From positions 1 to 18,674 of the forward strand of contig DIKO01000030.1 in the NCBI GenBank assembly GCA_002423615.1: a DNA stretch of 18,674 nucleotides, given 5' to 3'. The position numbers were made by a program, and so were the translations under genes. Each line of letters opens with the position of its first letter. Positions within the stretch are counted from its first letter, which is position 1. Shown here one piece after another: positions 7,994-14,990 of this stretch. The notes under the pieces are model-generated. The model did not search any database and was not told the origin of the DNA. It worked only from the letters and a program-made list of their open reading frames with translations. This DNA is from Desulfobacteraceae bacterium UBA5616 (GTDB taxonomy: Bacteria > Desulfobacterota > Desulfobacteria > Desulfobacterales > UBA5616).

Positions 7994-8102
7994 AATATCG
8001 GGTTGAAGCCCGAATCCGGATATTCCTCTACAACAAAAAAACCAGATAATGCCACGAAGGTAAACATATCAGGAAGATATGGGAATTTCGTGGTTTTTTT
8101 TT
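7994..8102 (+). promoter_or_regulatory. Structured 5' leader of cbiM: candidate attenuator or riboswitch
   Basis: The leader contains three segments that can pair in mutually exclusive ways. First, AATATC (7994-7999) can pair with GATATT (8019-8024), enclosing GGG/CCC. Second, GATATTCC (8019-8026) can instead pair with GGAATTTC (8082-8089), with one mismatch. Third, the second pairing would disrupt the 3' arm of the terminator at 8052-8093. This is the layout expected of a switch between read-through and termination, placed before a metal importer. I do not recognise a cobalamin or NiCo riboswitch consensus in it. The ligand is therefore unknown, and the switch itself is an inference from pairing by eye. 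Confidence 0.45.
8052..8102 (+). terminator. Intrinsic terminator inside the cbiM leader
   Basis: A two-tier hairpin: outer stem CCACGAA (8052-8058) with TTCGTGG (8087-8093), inner stem CATATC (8065-8070) with GATATG (8076-8081), loop AGGAA. It is followed immediately by nine T residues (8094-8102). It lies downstream of the promoter and 34 bases before the cbiM ATG, so it must act as an attenuator unless it is always bypassed. Confidence 0.65.
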
Positions 8103-8136
8103 GTGAACCTGGAAATAATGGAAGGGAGAGGGCGCC

Positions 8137-9177
8137 ATGCACATGGCTGATGCGTTGGTTTCACCTGCCGTTGGCGCGGCCTTGTGGGCAGCTTCCGCCG
8201 GACTGATCGGCTACAGTTCCAAAAAAGTCACGGATGAGCTGGACGATCGAAAGGTCCCCCTCATGGGGGTTTTGGGGGCTTTTATTTTTGCAGCCCAGAT
8301 GATCAATTTCACCATACCGGCCACAGGTTCCAGCGGGCATCTGGGAGGAGGGATGATCCTGGCGATCCTGCTGGGACCGCATGCGGCCTTTCTCGTCATG
8401 GCATCGGTTTTGACCGTTCAGGCCCTTTTCTTTGCCGACGGCGGCCTTCTGGCGTTAGGGTGCAATATCTTCAATCTGGGTTTTTTCCCCTGTTTTATCG
8501 CCTGCCCGTTGATCTATAAAAAAATCGCCGGAAACGATCCTTCCCAGGGGAAAATTTTTGCCGGTGCCCTTTTTTCCGCTGTTGTCGGGTTGCAGGCCGG
8601 CGCTTTCTTCGTTGTTATGGAAACCGTATTTTCCGGAATCTCGGAATTGCCGTTCGGAACATTCCTGCTGTTGATGCAGCCGATTCATCTGGCTATCGGT
8701 ATTGTGGAAGGCCTTGCCACCGCTTCAGTGGTCATTTTTGTCTGGAAGGCCAGGCCCGAAATTTTAAATGCCCCCATTTCCCCGGTTCCCAAGGGCGAGT
8801 TTTCCCTTCGCAGGGTGCTTATCGGGTTTTTAGTGGCCACGGTTGTTTTAGGGGGTGGGTTGAGCTGGTTCGCTTCCCGGCATCCGGATGGTCTGGAATG
8901 GGCCATGTTTAAAACATCGGGAAAGGAAGAGCTGAAATCCCCGGAAAAGGGAGCACATGAATCCCTTGCCGAGGTCCAGGAGAAAACCGCTTTTTTACCG
9001 GATTATGGCTTTAAAGCACCGGAAAGCGAAACTTCCGGAGAGGAAGGATCACCTTCCCGGTGGCCGTCGGTGGAAGTGGGAACATCGGTTTCCGGCCTGA
9101 TCGGTGGTGCCTTGACCCTCGTATTGGCACTGTTGATCGGATTTATGCTCAGGCGCGGAAAGCGCAGTGAAAAATAA
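8137..9177 (+). CDS. cbiM: Nickel/cobalt ECF transporter substrate-specific component, CbiM-CbiN (NikMN) fusion
   Basis: This is the metal-binding S component of an energy-coupling-factor importer for Ni2+ or Co2+. The N-terminus begins MHMADAL. In NikM/CbiM proteins the free Met1-His2 N-terminus and a later histidine (here His68 in GSSGHLGGG) bind the metal, which fixes the start at 8137; a GGGAGAGG ribosome site lies just upstream. Residues 1-205 form the multi-pass CbiM domain. Residues 225-346 are a NikN/CbiN-like part: a membrane helix (about 227-246), the PDGLEW motif (250-255), a soluble loop, and a second helix (about 316-339). At 346 residues this is the fused MN form rather than separate M and N. 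It is the first gene of the cbiM-cbiQ-cbiO operon. Nickel versus cobalt cannot be decided from sequence alone; no B12 riboswitch is visible. Confidence 0.93.
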   Translation: MHMADALVSPAVGAALWAASAGLIGYSSKKVTDELDDRKVPLMGVLGAFIFAAQMINFTIPATGSSGHLGGGMILAILLGPHAAFLVMASVLTVQALFFADGGLLALGCNIFNLGFFPCFIACPLIYKKIAGNDPSQGKIFAGALFSAVVGLQAGAFFVVMETVFSGISELPFGTFLLLMQPIHLAIGIVEGLATASVVIFVWKARPEILNAPISPVPKGEFSLRRVLIGFLVATVVLGGGLSWFASRHPDGLEWAMFKTSGKEELKSPEKGAHESLAEVQEKTAFLPDYGFKAPESETSGEEGSPSRWPSVEVGTSVSGLIGGALTLVLALLIGFMLRRGKRSEK

Positions 9178-9271
9178 AGGTCGGATTAAATATTTGCAAA
9201 GCCTGCCGCAAACCGTTATGAAATGTCATGGGAAAATCCGATAACCGCAGGAGTCCGGGAGGGATTACGAC

Positions 9272-10078
9272 ATGACCGGCATCGGCGGCCGATTATTCGA
9301 TATCGGTCATATGGATGCCATCGCCGCGGGCAACAGCCCCATGCATCGATTGGATCCGAGAGCCAAGCTGACGGCGACCCTGGCCTTCATCGTGGCGGTG
9401 GTTTCGTTTGACAAATACGCCATTTCGGCCCTTATCCCTTTTTTCATATTTCCCATTGCCCAGATTTCGCTGGGGGGTTTGCCCGCTGGATACCTCTTCA
9501 AAAAAGTCATCCTGGTCTCGCCTTTCGCCGTTTTGATCGGAATATTCAACCCAATGCTCGACCGGGAAGTGCTTCTGCAGATCGGATCATTTCACGTTTC
9601 CGGCGGGTGGGTGTCCTTTTGTTCCATCCTGGTAAGGTTTTTTCTGACCGTGACGGCCGCCTTGACCCTCATCGCCTCAACCGGATTTCATGCCGTATGC
9701 GTGGCTTTGGTAAAAATAGGCGTTCCCCGTCCCTTTGTGGTGCAGTTGATGTTCCTGTACCGTTACCTCTTCGTGCTCACCGACGAGGCGGCGAGGATGG
9801 TCCGGGCGGTTTCCCTCAAAACCTTCAACGGAGGCGTTCGTTTCAAGACCTTCGCTTCCATGACGGGCCATCTTCTCCTTCGCACCCTGGACCGGGCCCA
9901 ACGTATACACATGGCCATGCGTTGCCGCGGGTTTGACGGCCGCATCCGGGTTTTAAGGTCCATGGAAGTCGGCTGGAGCGGAGCAATGTTTGTGGTCTGC
10001 TGGTCCGTGTTGTTTTTGATATTCAGGATCTATAATATTCCCAAGATCATCGGCGGGATCATAACAGGATTTTTTTAA
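9272..10078 (+). CDS. cbiQ: ECF transporter transmembrane component CbiQ/NikQ
   Basis: CbiQ is the T component, linking the metal-binding CbiM part to the ATPase. The 268-residue protein opens with the family-typical segment GNSPMHRLDPRAKL. It then has several membrane helices (about 39-75, 88-103, 116-140 and 238-262) and the coupling-helix motifs, including AMRCRGFDGRIR (about 219-230), which docks on the ATPase. The ATG at 9272 follows a GGGAGGG ribosome site and lies 94 bases after cbiM. The stop is one base before the cbiO ATG. Confidence 0.93.
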   Translation: MTGIGGRLFDIGHMDAIAAGNSPMHRLDPRAKLTATLAFIVAVVSFDKYAISALIPFFIFPIAQISLGGLPAGYLFKKVILVSPFAVLIGIFNPMLDREVLLQIGSFHVSGGWVSFCSILVRFFLTVTAALTLIASTGFHAVCVALVKIGVPRPFVVQLMFLYRYLFVLTDEAARMVRAVSLKTFNGGVRFKTFASMTGHLLLRTLDRAQRIHMAMRCRGFDGRIRVLRSMEVGWSGAMFVVCWSVLFLIFRIYNIPKIIGGIITGFF

Positions 10079-10079
10079 G

Positions 10080-10829
10080 ATGAGCCACCATATCGTGGAA
10101 GTTGAAGACCTTCATTATACTTATCCCGACGGCACGGCCGGATTGAACGGCATGTCTTTCCGGATCCTTCACGGGGAGTCCGTAGCCCTGGTGGGAGCCA
10201 ATGGCGCGGGAAAATCCACTCTGCTCCTTCATCTGAACGGGTATCTAAGTCCCGGCCGGGGAAAAGTGAGGATCGGGGATCATCCCCTGTCGCCGAAAAA
10301 TCTTAAAATTATCAGGCGGACCGTCGGCATGGTGTTTCAGGACCCCGACGACCAGTTATTCATGCCCACGGTTTTTGATGATGTGGCTTTTGGTCCCCTG
10401 AATCTCGGGCTGGCTGAAAAAGATGTGGAGGAGATTGTCCAGAAATCCCTGGAAATCGTCGGCGTGGCGGATTTAAAAAAACGTCCGCCCTACAAGCTTT
10501 CCGGGGGGGAGAAACGCTCGGTGGCCATTGCCACGGTGTTGGCGATGTCCCCGGATATTCTGGTTATGGACGAGCCCACCGCCAGCCTGGATCCAAGATC
10601 CAGAAGCCGCTTGATTGCGCTGCTCAAGACCTTTCATCATACCAAGATCATCGCGACTCACGACCTGGACATGGCCATGGAGATGTGCGAAAGGACCATC
10701 GTTCTCCATCAGGGTAAAATCACCGCCGACGGTCCGACCCTGAAAATATTTCAGGATGAGACGCTCCTTGCCCAAAGCGGACTGGAAAAACCGTTGAAGA
10801 TGCAGGGCTGTCCCATCTGCAATCCCTGA
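10080..10829 (+). CDS. cbiO: ECF transporter ATP-binding component CbiO/NikO, with C-terminal CPxC tail
   Basis: CbiO is the ABC ATPase that powers Ni/Co import. The 249-residue protein has all the ABC motifs: Walker A GANGAGKST (39-47), Q-loop Gln87 in VFQDPDDQLF, signature LSGGEKR (140-146), Walker B ILVMDEP (160-166, catalytic Glu165), D-loop SLDP and switch His194. It starts one base after the cbiQ stop. The last residues are GCPICNP (Cys244, Cys247), a possible metal-binding CxxC on a short tail after the usual domain end. I do not recognise that tail as a standard part of the family. Confidence 0.95.
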   Translation: MSHHIVEVEDLHYTYPDGTAGLNGMSFRILHGESVALVGANGAGKSTLLLHLNGYLSPGRGKVRIGDHPLSPKNLKIIRRTVGMVFQDPDDQLFMPTVFDDVAFGPLNLGLAEKDVEEIVQKSLEIVGVADLKKRPPYKLSGGEKRSVAIATVLAMSPDILVMDEPTASLDPRSRSRLIALLKTFHHTKIIATHDLDMAMEMCERTIVLHQGKITADGPTLKIFQDETLLAQSGLEKPLKMQGCPICNP

Positions 10830-10865
10830 CGGAACCAGGATTTTTCAGCCAAATGATTTTTTGCG

Positions 10866-10889
10866 GACCTCAGTGCCCCACTGGGGGTC
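10866..10889. terminator. Hairpin between convergent genes, possible bidirectional terminator
   Basis: GACC (10866-10869) and CAGTG (10871-10875) pair with CACTG (10879-10883) and GGTC (10886-10889) around a CCC loop. It lies between the cbiO stop (10829) and the stop of the small minus-strand ORF (10900). Neither strand has a strong T-run right after the stem, so termination is only suggested by position. Confidence 0.3.
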
Positions 10890-10899
10890 TCACCGGGGA

Positions 10900-11067
10900 T
10901 TATTTATATTTGTCCTGAAGTTTTTGCCGCTCTTCCTCGGGCAGTGACTTTAAATAGTGCTTCCAGCCCGGGCACCACCCGATATGCCATTTCCATAACC
11001 GGCCTAAAATGGAGTCGGGTTTGCTGTCGTATCGTGCCCTGAGCTTACAATTTTCACAGCCGCTCAT
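10900..11067 (-). CDS. Small Cys-containing protein of unknown function (55 aa)
   Basis: The chosen start is ATG 11067, which has an AAGGAG ribosome site 8 bases upstream. The longer form starting at 11103 lacks one. The 55-residue product has a CxxC near the N-terminus (Cys4, Cys7, in MSGCENCKL), His28 and Cys32 in the tryptophan-rich segment LWKWHIGWCPGWKHYL, and a charged, helical C-terminus. C4, C7, H28 and C32 could form one metal site. There is no signal peptide, so it is likely cytosolic. It is convergent with cbiO, which also ends in a CxxC. Similar short proteins seem to occur in related anaerobes, but I cannot name a family and assign no function. Confidence 0.65.
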   Translation of the reverse strand: MSGCENCKLRARYDSKPDSILGRLWKWHIGWCPGWKHYLKSLPEEERQKLQDKYK

Positions 11068-11168
11068 GATAAAGGCTCCTTTTTTCTGGTATTTTGGCGT
11101 CAACGGTGATTTTTGAGGTTGAAGATGTCGGACCCTACATTACTACCGAGTTGAATCCATCTCAATAT

Positions 11169-11207
11169 AAAAAAGAGCCCTGAAAATCCATTTGACTAAA
11201 TTCAGGG
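11169..11207 (-). terminator. Candidate minus-strand intrinsic terminator upstream of the lipoprotein gene
   Basis: Read on the minus strand, CCCTGAA (11207-11201) pairs with TTCAGGG (11184-11178), with a small inner ATTT/AAAT pairing. CTC and then six T residues follow (11174-11169). It could end minus-strand transcripts running antisense through the lipoprotein gene from the aro/deacylase side. The same inverted repeat overlaps the candidate -35 box of the lipoprotein promoter, so a protein operator is the main alternative. Confidence 0.4.
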
Positions 11208-11219
11208 TTAAAGCATAAA
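11192..11219 (+). promoter_or_regulatory. Candidate promoter of the lipoprotein gene
   Basis: TTGACT (11192-11197) and CATAAA (11214-11219) are 16 bases apart, giving a leader of about 70 bases to the ATG at 11296. The -35 box lies inside the CCCTGAA/TTCAGGG inverted repeat. Confidence 0.35.
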
Positions 11220-11295
11220 CTTGCGGCCGATTTTAACATTGGATATCTGAACCTGGAAAGGTTCGGCTGTTCAATATTTTTTTCGAGGCGAAGTT

Positions 11296-11742
11296 ATGAA
11301 ACGGGTTGTAAAATTGATCCTGCCCCTTGTGGGGGTGTTTTTGCTCCAGTCATGTTTCCTTTACGCGGTGTACGGCCTGTACCGGACCGTCCAGGACATC
11401 AATTATGTCCTGACCATGGTCAACACGTCTCTCACCCGGATCCGGACGGTTGTCAATGAGGGAAAGGATCTGAACCGGGCTGCCAAGGACGGGACCCTGA
11501 TCACATCTCTGGCGGAAAAAATTCCCACTCTGGTTCAGAAAGAGGTGAGCCGGGCTTTCAACGAAAAAATCAACCTCCTGTCCCATGATCTGAAGCTTTC
11601 ATCCCTGGATTTCACCCGGAATGCCGTGGCGGAGAACCTTCTTGGCGCCACGAAAGCCTATAACGACATGGCCGGCACCTTCAACCGGTTCGGGGACCTG
11701 ATGTCGGAAATGGATCAGGCGGCGACCCAGGGGGGAAGTTAA
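11296..11742 (+). CDS. Small predicted lipoprotein of unknown function
   Basis: A 148-residue protein with a lipoprotein signal: basic MKR start, hydrophobic stretch LILPLVGVFLL and lipobox LQSC with Cys20 as the lipidation site. The mature part is largely helical, with heptad-like segments (TVQDINYVLTMVNTSLTRI, then LAEKIPTLVQKEVSRAFNEK). It ends with a stretch resembling a dimerising helix (NDMAGTFNRFGDLMSEM). It has no catalytic motif. Position +2 after Cys is Phe, not Asp, so outer-membrane sorting is more likely if Lol rules apply. The start follows a GAGGCG ribosome site. Its stop lies 8 bases from the stop of the opposing deacylase remnant. I do not recognise a family. Confidence 0.75.
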   Translation: MKRVVKLILPLVGVFLLQSCFLYAVYGLYRTVQDINYVLTMVNTSLTRIRTVVNEGKDLNRAAKDGTLITSLAEKIPTLVQKEVSRAFNEKINLLSHDLKLSSLDFTRNAVAENLLGATKAYNDMAGTFNRFGDLMSEMDQAATQGGS

Positions 11743-11750
11743 CTCCTGTA

Positions 11751-13028
11751 TCAAGAGCGAAGCAGCGTCCCCGCCTTGGCCGTGGAATTGACCTTTCCTT
11801 CTTCCAGGACGGGTTCACCGTTGATAAATACGGCTTTTATACCCGTCGGCATTTGATTCGTTTTTTTAACCGTATTGTTGTCCCTGATGGTTTTCCAGTC
11901 AAACACGGTGATATCTGCGGCCAGTCCTTTTCGCAGCAACCCCCGATCCCTGATGTTAAACCGCTTTGCCGTGGCCCCGGTCATTTTATGCACGGCTTTT
12001 TCCAGGGATAGACGCCCCCGTTCCCGGGCATACTGGAGAAACAGGGGGAAAGCGCCATAAGCCGAAGGGTTCTCCACCCCTGAACCGATGGGGATGGCGT
12101 CCGTCATGAACAGGCAGGCCGGATGAGGCATCAAGGCATCGATGATTTCCATGTTGCTGTACCGGTGATTCAAAATGGAGGCGGTTCCACGTGTTTTTTC
12201 CGACAGATCCAGGATCACACGGCCTGGGCTCATGTTTTTTTTCGCTGCGATTTCATCCATGAACAGACCGATGCAATCCCGATAATCAGGATGATCGGCA
12301 AAGGTTAACTGGATGTCCCCCGGACCGAAACCCAAAATATCCCCGGTGATGTTCAGGCTCTCCTCAACGGCTTCAACGGCTTTGGGATCTTTGTAATGGG
12401 CGGGTAAATCGGCCAGAAACCACGGCGGAATCACCACATTGATAATGGATTGCCCGCAATGGTAGGGAAAGGAATCCACCATGATGTCCACGCCCTGTGC
12501 AATGGCCTCGTCAAGGGTTTCAAGGGCCCGGGGGCAGGTGGGAAAGGCTTTTTCCCCCACGAAGATCAGGTGGGAATACTGCATTCTTACCCCTGTTTCC
12601 CGGGAGACGTCGATCATCTCCTGGAGGGAGATGATGTTGTGGGGAGTATCGCTTCTATCCGGGTAAATGGTGGAAATGGGGGTAAAAGCCCGTCCGTGAA
12701 CCGTGATGATTTTGTCCTTTTTTTTCACCAGACGGGCGATTTCCTTGATCTGGCTTGTGGGGAAAAAGATCCCGGGTTCATACCCCAGCCCGAAGGAAAC
12801 CCCGGCTGCCCCCTGGTCCATGGCATTTTCAAGAAGAGCGCACAGGTCTTTGAGTTCTCCTTCGTCCAAAGGCCTGGGATCAAACCCCCGCATGGATGTC
12901 TGCGTGGTGCCGTGACCCGCCAGGTGCAACACATTATGGCTCAAGCCGTTTTGTTCCAGAAGCTCGAAATATCCTTCCATGTCATCCCAGTTAAGGTCAA
13001 AGCAAGGTGTAATCCCCGGATGTTTCTT
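11751..13028 (-). pseudogene. 5'-truncated N-acyl-D-amino-acid deacylase / D-aminoacylase-type amidohydrolase
   Basis: The open frame runs from ATG 12980 to 11751 (409 residues), and homologous-looking sequence continues upstream in frame (KKHPGITPCFDLNWDD) to a TAA at 13029-13031. Recognisable parts are GHGT, HGRAFT, YSHLIFVGEKAF, DSFPYHCG, SAYGAFPLFLQYARERG and the C-terminal GLAADITVFD...PTGIKAVFINGEPVLEEGKV. Full family members are about 480-530 residues. The missing first 100-plus residues carry the N-terminal beta domain and the first HxH metal ligands. ATG 12980 has no good ribosome site. I therefore call it a decayed gene, unable to hydrolyse N-acyl-D-amino acids. The alternative is a trimmed protein translated from 12980. 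It lies last in the aro operon, downstream of tyrA. Confidence 0.7.
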
Positions 13029-13059
13029 TTAAGGCGTTTTCAAAACGGTGTTGGTTCAT
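12997..13059 (-). CDS. 20-codon ORF with good ribosome site, probable remnant 5' end of a lost gene
   Basis: ATG 13059 sits behind GGAAGGG, 8 bases away and 49 bases after the tyrA stop, exactly where the next operon gene should start. It encodes MNQHRFENALKETSGDYTLL and then stops, overlapping the deacylase frame at its end. The simplest reading is that this start belonged to a real gene whose body was removed by the same deletion that beheaded the deacylase. I do not recognise the peptide. It has no run of one amino acid, so a second leader peptide is unlikely. Confidence 0.35.
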   Translation of the reverse strand: MNQHRFENALKETSGDYTLL

Positions 13060-13107
13060 AAGGGTATCCCTTCCGCGTTCATTGGTTTCTGAAAAAGCCG
13101 CACTTTG

Positions 13108-13845
13108 TCAAGTTTCCGTGCGGCCCGCCAGCAGGGCATTGATTCTGTTCATGGCTTTCAGGAGCCTCGATCGGGCTTCTTCCGCATAGGGGTTGTATTT
13201 ATGCATGTCCAGGAATAGTTCCCAGGTATCATTCTTCACCACACCGAGGATGTGGAGAAGCCGATTATACCCTTCCGTATCGATTTCAAGCGGAAAAGCC
13301 CCGAATTCCTCGAGGCCTCTTCCCACGAAATGGGTCAACGACAGGCTGGTGGCGATCTGTCTGTCATGCTCTTCGGGCGAGGTTTCGATGACGATAAGGC
13401 CCTTGGACTCCAGATAGACCTTCACGGCTGCGTATCCCGGTTCATTCATCCTTTCCCGGCACAGCACGATTTTTCTTCCCGTCAGGGATTCCGTGGCGCT
13501 GTCCGGTCCGAACATGGGGTGGGTGGCCAGAATGGAAACGGTCTGCGGGAGAATTTCTTTCATCCATTTCATCGGATAGGTTTTGACCGAGCAGACATCC
13601 ATTACGGTGGCGTTCTCCTTCACAAGAGGTGAAATCTCTTTCAGGATTTCCTCCATGGCGGATATGGGAACGCTTAAAATAATCCTGGGAAGTGCACATA
13701 CATCCGCAAGGGATGCCTGGGTTGCTCCCAGGGCCTTGATTTCCTCCCGTTTGTCTTTCCGGGTCGAAATGAATACCTCGAAATCCCCGGCCAGATATTT
13801 TGCCATCAACCCGGAAAACCTTCCGAACCCGATTATACCGATCAT
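13108..13845 (-). CDS. tyrA: Prephenate/arogenate dehydrogenase (TyrA)
   Basis: TyrA makes 4-hydroxyphenylpyruvate from prephenate, or tyrosine from arogenate, by oxidative decarboxylation. The 245-residue protein has an N-terminal Rossmann motif GFGRFS (6-11), the SVK motif (86-88), the family signature ATHPMFGPDSA (107-117, His109) and EEHDRQIATSLSLTHFVGR, then a helical dimer domain. The motifs resemble the short plant-type arogenate dehydrogenase branch. The segment after strand 2 (VFISTRKDKRE) lacks the acidic residue typical of NAD binding and carries Ser/Arg, so NADP is the likelier cofactor (inference). There is no fused chorismate mutase or ACT domain. The ATG is 5 bases after the aroC stop. 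Confidence 0.9.
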   Translation of the reverse strand: MIGIIGFGRFSGLMAKYLAGDFEVFISTRKDKREEIKALGATQASLADVCALPRIILSVPISAMEEILKEISPLVKENATVMDVCSVKTYPMKWMKEILPQTVSILATHPMFGPDSATESLTGRKIVLCRERMNEPGYAAVKVYLESKGLIVIETSPEEHDRQIATSLSLTHFVGRGLEEFGAFPLEIDTEGYNRLLHILGVVKNDTWELFLDMHKYNPYAEEARSRLLKAMNRINALLAGRTET

Positions 13846-13850
13846 CCTGG

Positions 13851-14930
13851 TTACATCCTCGATTTCTGCAACAGGGCCAGATCAGCCAGCACAAGTGCCG
13901 CCATACTCTCAACAATGGGAACGGCCCGGGGGACCACACAGGGATCATGACGGCCTTTGCCGACAAGATCAACCGGGTTCCCGTCAAAATCGGCTGTTTT
14001 CTGCGAAATGCCGATGGTGGCGGTGGGTTTGAAGGCCACGTTGAAAAAAATCATTTCGCCGTTGGTAATGCCTCCCTGGATACCCCCGCTCCGATTGGTG
14101 AGAGTTCCCAGGCGGCCGTTTTTCCGGACGAACAAATCGTTGTGGTCCAGGCCGGTCATCCGGCTGCCGGAGAAACCCGAACCGATTTCAAACCCCTTTG
14201 CGGCGGGAATGGAAAGCATGGCCTGTGCCAGCTTTGCTTCGGCCTTGTCAAAAACCGGTTCTCCCCATCCGGCGGGGACCTTCCGGCAGACACAGGAAAT
14301 AACGCCCCCCAGGGAATTCCCCGAAGCCTTTACAGTTTCCACGGCCCTGATCATTTTATCCGAAGATTCTTTTTCCGGGCATCGCACCATGGACTCATCC
14401 ACCTGATCCCGGGAGACGGTTTCCATATCCATATCCGGGCACGAAATGACGCCGACGGCGGAAACCCATGCCACGATTTCGATTCCCCAGACATCAGCGA
14501 GAAATTTTTCCGCAAGAGCCCCGGCAGCCACCCGGCCGATGGTTTCCCTGGCGCTGGCCCTGCCACCCCCGCTTTTGGCCCGGATGCCGTATTTGACCTG
14601 GTAGGTGAAGTCCGCATGGGACGGCCTGGGGACATTCCGGAAATCGTCGTAGTCTCCGGGACGCCGGTCGGTGTTGACGACCATCATGGCTAAGGGTGTT
14701 CCCAGGGTCCGATTTGCCTCCAGACCGGAAAAAAAGGTAATCCGGTCCTTCTCTGTTCGCTGGGTCGTGATGGGGCTCTGGCCGGGTTTTCGCCGGTCCA
14801 GCTGTTTCCGGATATCCGATTCATGCACGACAAGGCCCGGCGGACACCCGTCCACGACAACGCCGACCCCGGCGCTGTGGGATTCCCCGAAGGTCGTGAT
14901 TTTAAATAAAGTTCCGAAGGAACTGGACAT
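13851..14930 (-). CDS. aroC: Chorismate synthase
   Basis: AroC uses reduced FMN to convert EPSP to chorismate, the branch point for Phe, Tyr and Trp. The family signatures are GESHSAGVGVVVDGCPPGL near the N-terminus, RPGDYDDFRNVPRPSHADFT followed by YQVKYG, and GGGRASARETIGRVAAGA. The frame can also start at GTG 14936. I prefer ATG 14930 (359 residues, MSSSFGTLFKITTFGESHS) because it matches the usual N-terminus and leaves 10 bases to AGGA, against 4 for the GTG. It lies between aroA and tyrA in the operon, 60 bases after aroA and 5 bases before tyrA. Confidence 0.96.
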   Translation of the reverse strand: MSSSFGTLFKITTFGESHSAGVGVVVDGCPPGLVVHESDIRKQLDRRKPGQSPITTQRTEKDRITFFSGLEANRTLGTPLAMMVVNTDRRPGDYDDFRNVPRPSHADFTYQVKYGIRAKSGGGRASARETIGRVAAGALAEKFLADVWGIEIVAWVSAVGVISCPDMDMETVSRDQVDESMVRCPEKESSDKMIRAVETVKASGNSLGGVISCVCRKVPAGWGEPVFDKAEAKLAQAMLSIPAAKGFEIGSGFSGSRMTGLDHNDLFVRKNGRLGTLTNRSGGIQGGITNGEMIFFNVAFKPTATIGISQKTADFDGNPVDLVGKGRHDPCVVPRAVPIVESMAALVLADLALLQKSRM

Positions 14931-14990
14931 ATGCACATTTTCCTGTCGATGAGATCCTGGTTGGCGGGTTCGCTGTTTTAATGGCCCGGG

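Noticed and set aside
7990..8136. Cobalamin riboswitch upstream of cbiM
   Set aside because: No B12-box-like sequence, and the leader is shorter than a typical cobalamin riboswitch. I kept only the generic attenuator call.
12997..13059. A second regulatory leader peptide after tyrA
   Set aside because: It has a good ribosome site, but its 20 residues show no run of any amino acid and no terminator follows. A gene remnant is the simpler reading.
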